Assembly: GCF_003369915.1 (NCBI RefSeq)
Contig: NC_046675.1
Span: 32,821,001 to 32,885,000, forward strand
Direction of reading: 5' to 3'
Length of the DNA: 64,000 nucleotides
Source of the DNA: Drosophila miranda
Taxonomy: Eukaryota > Arthropoda > Insecta > Diptera > Drosophilidae
Shown: positions 55,696-64,000 of the stretch, piece after piece
Layout: each line of letters begins with the position of its first letter
Position numbering within the stretch: position 1 is the stretch's first letter
The notes under the pieces: generated by a model
What the model saw: only the letters and a program-made list of their open reading frames with translations
What the model was told of the DNA's origin: nothing
Database searches by the model: none
Program-made: the position numbers and the translations under genes

Positions 55696-58600
55696 ATGGA
55701 GCCATCCACCAGCGCCGATGCCGCGGCTGCAGCGGCTGGGGGCGGACCGGATCCAAGGCTAGAGCTGATGGGGTCGTTTGTCATCAAGTCACTTAAACTA
55801 AAGCCGGAGAAATGGACGCGTGTCATCACGGTGGAGGAGCACAAGGGGATAATCAAAGAGTTTCTGGACAGGAACACCCCCGTGGTCCTCATCATAATTC
55901 TGACGCCAGCGGCACAATTGGTGCCTTCGACCACTTTCCCGCTGTCGCAGCTGAAAAGTAAGGGAGTGTACTTCATAAAGCGATATGCCGAGCCCATACC
56001 ACGAGAGAATTGTGGCAACTATATCATCTATGGCGACCTTGCCACCCGCACCATTGATCAGCTGTCCGCCCTGGTGGAGGAGGTACTCGTGCCACTTCTT
56101 TCCAACGAGGATAACTACAGGAGCTGGCCCATTATGGTGGCCCAGGATGTGCAGAAGCATGTGCACAGCCTCAAGAGCACCGTGCACCAGGTGAAGGGGC
56201 AGGTGAGCGGCGAAACCATACTGGCCATGCCCGTGGGCGTGGAGAAGATTGTGAAGGCGGCCAAGGAGCTGGTCGAAACGGAGCAGTGCCAGTTCGACTT
56301 GTATCTGAAGAGCGCCATCGAGGGTGTGGTCATCAAGTGGGCTACCCAGATCCACGAGGTCATCAAGGAGAGTCCCTCGAACGCCTTCGCCAATGGCCAG
56401 AATCCAACGCCACACACGGGTGAGTCAATGCCGCCACACACATGTTTTTTGTGTGCGAGTACACCATCAGTTATTTTTGGGCTGCCTCCCTCCATTTATT
56501 ATTTATTGATAAAATTCAAGTTTCCAGATATCCTAGCAACCCCAAAAATTTGCATGTTCAGGCCCATCCTTTTTTGGTCCTCACAAAGTTTCGTTTTTAT
56601 TATCTGTTCACGAATGACATTCCACGTGCATGCAATATTTATTTGGTTATTATTGTACCGTACTACCAAAGGGTTTTTGGCCCATGTGACATGTTGACAT
56701 TTGACGCAGGCAATCAACTCTATGGAATCCGTGGTAGCCAAATGGCTGACTGGGCCTAAAGCACAAGCGATTTTTGTGGTTTTATCTGGGGAAAAACGCG
56801 AATGGTATCAGCAGGATAATATAAATAGAGTCGATTGAATACAGAAAGACCTCGACGGACATACGATTTATATACAGAAAACTGTGCAGAATATAAAATC
56901 ATTTTCTAGGATTGCTTCATCATAGATCTTATAGGATCTATATGTCTTCAAGTCAATTAAACGATGAGGCCGTTTTATCTAGTATTTATTTATTCACATA
57001 AAGTAGACAAACTTTAGGGTTGGAGGCATATGAAATAAACTAAACAAACCCCCAATAAATGCAATATATCCCACAATTTTATAAATTCTTCAAAAATATC
57101 CATTTAATATCATAAATATACAAATGTAATCTTAATTATTGCTCAACACCCCTCTTCCCATCCCAAAACAGAATTTACATTTTGGAATAATCGTCTAACG
57201 AACCTATCGTTCATCTACGACCAATTGCGCAACGAGCGCATTCGAGCCATGGCTCTGATACTCGAGTACTCGATGAGCGCCTACCATCCGTGCTTTCAGA
57301 CCCTCTTCAAGAACGTCGTTACGGGTGAGTGTCGAGTACCATGCCATTGCCATGCTACATGAATGTGCTTTTTGCATGCCAATCAGTAATTTGTATTTGA
57401 TTGATACCAAATCATCATCATCATAGCTCTGGCGGAGGCAAAGGACATAACACTCTATTTGAATCCGCTAAAACGTCCGCTACAGCACCTGGAGGAGATT
57501 GATTTTGCCGAATGCAAGCCCCTGCTCATACCATTCATGAATATCGTGTGCATTTTGTGGGGCAACTCCCGGTACTATTGCCAGTCGGGGAAAATCACGG
57601 TCCTTCTGCAGGAGATATGCAATTTGATTATATACCAGGTAGAGGCAATCGATGATGGCAATCGGTGATGCAATTATTATACTTGATTGGTTTCAGGCCA
57701 AAAGATACTTGGATCCATCGTCCATATTCCACAGCGATATCGATGAGGCCATGCAACGCCTCACTCTGTCCATACAGATATTAAAGTTCTTTCGGGAACT
57801 GTTCGACTACTATAAGGAACGCCTGGCCACATTCTTTACGGAGCCCGAGGAGCGGCCACCGATTTTATGGACTTTTCATCCAAATTCAGTTTTCAAGCGC
57901 TTTAATGCCTTTCTCGAGCGCCTCACAACAATTCAGTGGTAAGTGGATTGCAATTTATTTAAAGTTTACAGGCTTCCAAATATTCTTTTTTATTCATTTG
58001 AAGGTTCTTTTTTACTGTGATTGAATTCCTGAAATTAGAGAAGGTCGAAATCGGTGGACTGCGAGGCCGACAGCTGAGCACACGCATCACAGATGTCTAT
58101 GTGGAGTTTAATCAATATTTCACGGCCTTTGCCTCGAAGAGCTATGATGTCCTGGATCCGGACGATCATGAGTTCGATGAAGACTTTAAGGGCTTTCAGA
58201 CCCGCATCCTTGAGCTGGACATGAAACTGGCCGCCATACTGTGTCAGGCCTTTGACGATTGCCACAATCTGGAGAGTATTTTCAAGGTATAGCATTGAGA
58301 ATTGGTTACCCTCTTGATTTCTTTCTAATGCAATGTATCTTCCAGCTGATAAGCATTGTGGGCAGCGTGCTAGATCGTCCCAAGATCAAGGAGGAGTTCA
58401 CCCAACGATATGCCGAAATCGTGCGCATGCTCGACGATGAAATGACCGTGTGCGAGGCCATCTATGACAAGCAAATGGAACTGAGTCGCGAGGGGGACAA
58501 TCTCTATCCCAACTATAACTGTCCGCCAGTGTCTGCCTTCATTCGCTGGTGCCATCAGCTGGAGACCAGAATCACGGCCCCAGTCAAGCACTTCAAGGCA

Positions 58601-61600
58601 CTACAGCATGAGTAAGCATCACATTATCATCAGATATCTAACCCTACAATTAATCAAATGTTGTTTTGTAGAATCACCAAGACAGAGAAATCATTGGAGA
58701 TCGTTGAACGTTATGAGTGTCTTATGGTTAAGCTGGGATCCTGCAAGACCAAGTTCTTTGACGACTGGGCCGAACAGTTGGCCGGACAAATTGAAGAGAA
58801 TCTCAAAAAGTCCTTGATAGCACGCGATCGGCGCAGCCATTCGTTGATCCTGAACTTCAGTTCCGCCCTGTTTTGCATTCTGCGCGAGGTGCACTACATG
58901 CAGCAGATGAAAATCGAAGGCGTGCCCCAAATAGCCATAGACTTTGCCGAAAATAGCGATGTTTTTCGCTCGTACACACTCAATCTGGAGAAGACCATTG
59001 ACTGGTACAACAGCATACAGGAGGGCAGCTCTCCCGTAGAGCTTCGACTGATTGAACCAGAGATTAAAACGATTGATGACCTGGTTACAATCGGAGTGGA
59101 TGAGCTCGTGTGGAATTCGTCAGGTAATAAGCCAAGAAATCCTTTGAGAAATGCATAGCTAAGTAATCGTTTTCCTGTAGATATCATGAGTTATCTGGAG
59201 AAGCTGCGCCAGCCTGTGGCCGCTCTACAGAACCGCATGGATCACACGCAGGGTAATCTTCGACAGATACGCAAAATCATGGGCGTCTGGGCCAAGCATC
59301 CGTTGTTCGAGCGACGGGACTGCAAAAAGGACTCGGTGCTGTCGATAGACGAGCGACCAGATCGAACGACCAAGCGCTATGCCGAGATCCAGGCGGCCTC
59401 TGTGGAGATCCACAAGCTGCTGCACGACAATATGCTGCAGTTCGATATGGAGCAGAAGCAGGACGATGCCGTCTGGTTGAGCTATGTGGATTTTGTCGAT
59501 AACATTGTCTATGAGAACCTTTTGCGCACTGTGGGCGTGAGTGTGGGCTATCTGGCGGAGAACATGGATCCGGACAACAACTATGCCCCGCTGTTCGAGT
59601 CGCGTTTGGAGCTGGTCGAACCGAATCTGGTGTTTGTGCCCTCCCTGGACCCCGAAGATCCGATGGGCTTCAACAATATGCTGATCGAGCTGATGAGAGA
59701 CATTATGAAAATGGGATCGCTCATCAAGCGGCTCAAGCCCAGCGAGAAGCGCAACTATGTGGAGGTGATAAAGGAGAATCAGGACATAATCGATATGCGC
59801 CGCGAGATACTCAACGGCGTGGACCTGGTCATGGAGGAGGCCTCGCGATTCTGCAGGCAGTTCGAACGATACTCGTATTTATGGCTGGACGATCGCGAGG
59901 AGTGCATGGAGTACTTCCTGGAATACGGTCGAATGCTGGATCCAGACGAAATAGAGCTGGTGCTTATGAACGATCCCAATCTGCCGCCCCCACAGCCCTG
60001 CCAGCCCACAATCGAGGCATTCCGGGAGCAGATCGACAACTACGAGTCGCTGTTCAATGAAATCGAGGACATTGCCGCGTTCCAGGTGTTTAGCTCCTGG
60101 TTTCAGGTCGATGTTCGACCATTCCGCCAGGCCCTGCTGAACACCGTCTGCAAGTGGGGCAACATGTTCAAGGAGCATCTGGTGACCACAGTCACGTCCA
60201 GCCTGATGAACCTCAGCCACTTTATACGCAAGGCCGACGAGGGCCTACTGCAGACAGTCAAGGAGAAGGACTACGAGGGCCTGGTCAGCATAATGGCATA
60301 CCTGATGCAGGTGAAGGAGCGAGCGGCCAAAACGGACGAGATGTTCGAGCCGATGCAGGAGACCATACAGCTGCTCAAGTACTACGACATGGATATACCC
60401 GAGGAGGTGAACGTCCTCCTGCAGGAGCTACCCGAGCAGTGGGCAAACACCAAGAAGATTGCCACAACCGTGAAGCAGCAAGTGTCGCCGCTGCAGGCCA
60501 CCGAAGTGGTCAGCATTCGCAACAAGATCGCCCTCTTCGAGATGCACATACAACTGTTCCGCGAAGTCTTCAAGACCTATGACTTTTTCCGATTTGATTG
60601 TTACAAGCCCTATCTGCTGATGGACCGCATCAACGATGATATGTTCCTGTGCGAGAGCGAAATGCGTGACATACAGGAGTCGGGGAGTCTGTTCGAGGTC
60701 AATATACCCGAATTCAAGGTTCTCAAACAGTGTCGCAAGGAGCTGCGCATGCTCAAGGTACCATTTGTTTATTTGTTACTTGAAATGTTCTCTTTTTATC
60801 TAGAATTTTGTATGTGCATGTGTTTTAATCTACTAAATTTATACATACCTATGTACTGCATGCCCACATGTGGAACTTTGAGCTTTTACTTTATTCCTTT
60901 ATTCCCCCCTAATGCATTTACTAATCCTTAAACCTAATATTAATCGTAATCGTTGTTGCTGTGGCCCCCTACTAATTATTTTACACTTGCAAATTGCTTA
61001 GCAACTTTGGGATTATGTGAACATCGTTGCGACCAGCATCGACGACTGGAAGACGACTCCTTGGCGCAAGGTCGATGTGGAGAATATGGACATTGAGTGC
61101 AAGAAGTTTGCCAAGGATATACGTCTGTTGGATAAGGAAATGCGCCCGTGGGACACTTTTATCAATCTGGAGTCGACGGTCAAGAATATGTTGACCTCAC
61201 TTCGGGCCGTTGGGGAGCTACAGAATCCGGCCATACGTGAACGACACTGGAATCAGCTCATGAACTCAACCAAGGTCTATTTTGTGATTCTATTCTATAT
61301 GATATGCCATATCCTTTTCTATCCTTAAGCCAACCTCCTAATTGATTTGGCAACTTGTAAATAATACATGTAAATCTCTATATCTCCTCGCACCTGAGCT
61401 CTTCACTCAGTTGGGATGCTCTCAAATGTATAGCAAAAAAAGTTTTAATCATTTTACTTTCTCCAAACCTTCTTTCGTTTCCGCTTGATTTTGGGGCCCA
61501 CAAAAAACACCTTATTGTGACCTGGCCCAAAAAACTGTACAGTTCTTGTAAATACCATTTCATTGCAGAGTCTGGCCGCCCTGCCCAAGGAAGTTACCGT

Positions 61601-64000
61601 AAGTGGTCAACGGCATGTCTCTCAGAAGTAGAATCCTAGTTATCGATAACGTAGTCTAGTCCATTCTGTGCACCATCTGCTTACTTGATTTTTGTTGACA
61701 TTTTCGGGTGCATTTTTTAGGTCAAGTTCATCATGGATCATGAGACAACTCTGGCCGAATTGCTGGGCCTGAATCTACACGAATGCGAGGAGGAGGTGAA
61801 AAATATCGTGGACAAGGCCGTCAAGGAAATGTCGATGGAGAAAATCCTTAGGGATTTGAACACCACATGGTCGGCAATGGAGTTTGACCATGAGCTGCAT
61901 CCGCGCACTGGGTGTAACCTCCTGAAGGCTTCGGAAGAACTCATAGAGACGCTTGAAGATAATCAGGTTTGCCTACAGAATTTAATAACATCCAAGTACA
62001 TCGCCCATTTCCTCGAAGAAGTTTCAACTTGGCAAAACAAACTTATGATCGCCGATCAAGTGATAACCGTTTGGTTTGAGGTGCAACGCACTTGGACCCA
62101 TCTTGAGAGTATCTTCATGAGTTCGGAAGACATACGGAAACAGCTCCCCGTCGATTCGGTGCGTTTCGATAATATCGATGCCGAATTTCGCGTACTCATG
62201 GATGAGATGTCCCTCTCATCGAATGTGGTGGCATCGACCAATCGACCTGGGCTGATCGAACGCTTGGAGCATTTGCAAAAGGAGCTTACGCTTTGCGAGA
62301 AGGCATTGGCAGAGTATTTGGAAACGAAACGTTTGGCTTTTCCTCGTTTCTATTTTGTATCTTCGGCCGATCTGCTGGATGTCCTCAGCAATGGCATTCA
62401 GCCGGAAATGGTCACCAAGCATCTAACCAAACTCTTCGATTCGATTGCCCGCTTAAAGTTCAATCGTGACCAGGCCAATGAGATCGACACAGCTTCGGGC
62501 ATGTATGCCAAGGATGGCGAGTATGTCGAGTTCAACGAACTGGCTAGCATACGCGGACCCGTCGAGGTCTGGCTGAATCGCATCCAGGCGGCGATGCGGG
62601 CCAGTCTGCGGCACTATGTCACAGAAGCTGTGACAGCTTATGAGGAAAAGCAACGGGAACAATGGTTGTTCGACTATCCTGCCCAGGTGTCCCTCTGCGG
62701 ATCGCAGATCTGGTGGTCCACGGAGGTGAACATCGCCTTCAGCCGCCTTGAGGAGGGCTACGACAACGCCATCAAGGACTACTACAAGAAACAGATCTCA
62801 CAACTCAGTTTACTCATAACACTTCTGCTGGGCGAGCTTAGCAAGGGCGATCGTCAGAAAATCATGACGATATGCACCATTGATGTGCATTCGAGAGATG
62901 TGGTCGCTAAGATGATTCAGGCCAAATTGGATTCAGGCTCCGCTTTTATGTGGCAATCTCAGTTGAGGCATCGCTTCGACGATGTGGAGAAGGACTGCTT
63001 TGCCAATATTTGCGACGCCGAGTTCCAGTATTGTCACGAATACTTAGGCAATACGCCACGCCTGGTCATAACGCCGCTCACAGATCGCTGTTACATCACC
63101 CTGACACAATCCCTCCATCTAGTGATGGGCGGGGGCCCGGCTGGCCCCGCCGGTACGGGAAAAACTGAAACAACCAAGGACTTGGGACGCGCCATCGGCA
63201 TCATGGTCTACGTCTTCAACTGTTCCGAACAAATGGACTACCAGTCGTGCGGCAACATTTACAAGGGCCTGGCCCAGACCGGCGCCTGGGGATGCTTCGA
63301 CGAATTCAATCGCATCACCGTCGAGGTCCTGTCGGTGGTGGCGGTGCAGGTGAAGTCCGTGCAGGACGCCATACGCGACAAAAAGAAGATGTTCAATTTT
63401 ATGGGCGAAATGATTAGCCTTGTGCCAACGGTGGGGATATTTATTACCATGAATCCTGGCTACGCTGGACGCACAGAGCTGCCGGAGAATCTGAAGGCAC
63501 TGTTCCGGCCCTGCGCCATGGTCGTGCCGGACTTCGAGCTCATCTGCGAGATTATGCTGGTGGCCGAGGGCTTCCAGGATGCCCGAGTGCTGGCCCGCAA
63601 ATTCATCACACTCTATACGCTGTGCAAGGAGCTGCTGTCCAAACAGGATCACTACGATTGGGGCCTGAGGGCGATCAAATCGGTGCTGGTTGTGGCTGGA
63701 TCGCTTAAGGTATGGTGGAGCATTCAATACTTGTAGTACTTGTGTCCCTAATCTATGATCTATGTTAAAGCGCGGTGATCCTGGCCGACCGGAGGAGGAG
63801 GTACTAATGCGCGCCTTGCGCGACTTTAATATACCGAAAATAATCACCGACGACATGCCGGTGTTCATGGGGCTCATCAGCGATTTATTTCCCGCCTTGG
63901 ATGTGCCACGCAAACGTGATCAGGACTTTGAGCGCACCGTAAAACAAGCTGCCTCCGACTTGCTACTGCAACCAGAAGATAATTTCATTTTGAAAGTGGT
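55696..64000 (+). CDS. Dhc93AB: Axonemal outer-arm dynein heavy chain Dhc93AB, 3' partial
   Basis: Heavy chain of the DNAH9/11/17 type that drives ciliary beating. In flies it is used in chordotonal cilia and sperm. Exons are 55696-56419, 57172-57324, 57427-57638, 57697-57938, 58004-58286, 58346-58611, 58672-59123, 59181-60757, 61002-61274, 61569-61598 (30 nt), 61721-63709 and 63771 to beyond the window. About 2143 residues are visible, out of roughly 4500 usual. The N-terminal tail and linker occupy most of it. AAA1 follows, with Walker [14 protein letters not shown], then [20 protein letters not shown] and Walker [10 protein letters not shown]. The start is in a good Kozak context (CCGCCATGG). 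The remaining AAA modules and stalk lie outside. Confidence 0.95.
56420..57171 (+). other. Dhc93AB intron 1
   Basis: A 752-bp intron, donor GTGAGT and acceptor AAAACAG. AT-rich, with no other gene seen. The exon 1 frame stays open into it by chance. Confidence 0.75.

Noticed and set aside
63119-63913. 264-codon open frame antisense to the dynein AAA1 exon
   Set aside because: It runs across the real exon and an intron (63710-63770) without splice logic, and its sequence is the mirror of conserved motor motifs.

Overview
This is a Drosophila genomic window. Every recognisable gene has its closest known relative in D. melanogaster polytene region 93B on Muller element E: vilse/RhoGAP93B, HHEX, dmrt93B, rudimentary-like (r-l), Annexin B9, Cortactin, Malvolio, a takeout-like cluster and Dhc93AB. 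Introns are short, splice sites are canonical, and the proteins are near fly-standard length (r-l 493 aa, Annexin B9 324 aa). The species cannot be fixed from sequence alone. A member of Sophophora such as the obscura group is plausible, but that is a weak inference.

Layout. 1-5454: noncoding, probably upstream introns of vilse. 5455-10247 (+): vilse, twelve exons, lacking only its extreme N-terminus. 13787-18348 (+): HHEX, two coding exons around a 3.6 kb intron. 18468-20558 (-): dmrt93B, convergent with HHEX and sharing its poly(A) region. 21357-23708: a dispersed repeat split by a 1068-bp solo LTR. 23841-25828 (+): r-l, the UMP synthase. 26096-29616 (-): Annexin B9 with three interchangeable last exons. 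33142-34975 (+): Cortactin. About 36486-46712 (+): Malvolio, with candidate 5' noncoding exons and two alternative C-terminal exons. 48017-52985 (+): four tandem takeout/JHBP genes plus a decayed fifth. 53035-53694 (-): a small putatively secreted protein. 55696 to the window end (+): Dhc93AB, an axonemal outer-arm dynein heavy chain, cut off within the motor domain.

The genes do not form a pathway. They are a mixed set of cytoskeletal regulators (vilse, Cortactin, Annexin B9), developmental transcription factors (HHEX, dmrt93B), metabolism and metal transport (r-l, Malvolio), secreted lipid-ligand carriers (takeout-like) and ciliary motility (Dhc93AB).

No clearly new molecular system was found. 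The most interesting structures are: a dispersed repeat family lying in the 5' flank or 5' intron of r-l, Cortactin and Malvolio; a solo LTR proven by a 4-bp target duplication and an unoccupied paralogous site; a 12-bp palindromic double poly(A) signal between HHEX and dmrt93B; three equal-length terminal exons in Annexin B9; and a 30-nt in-frame microexon in the dynein gene.
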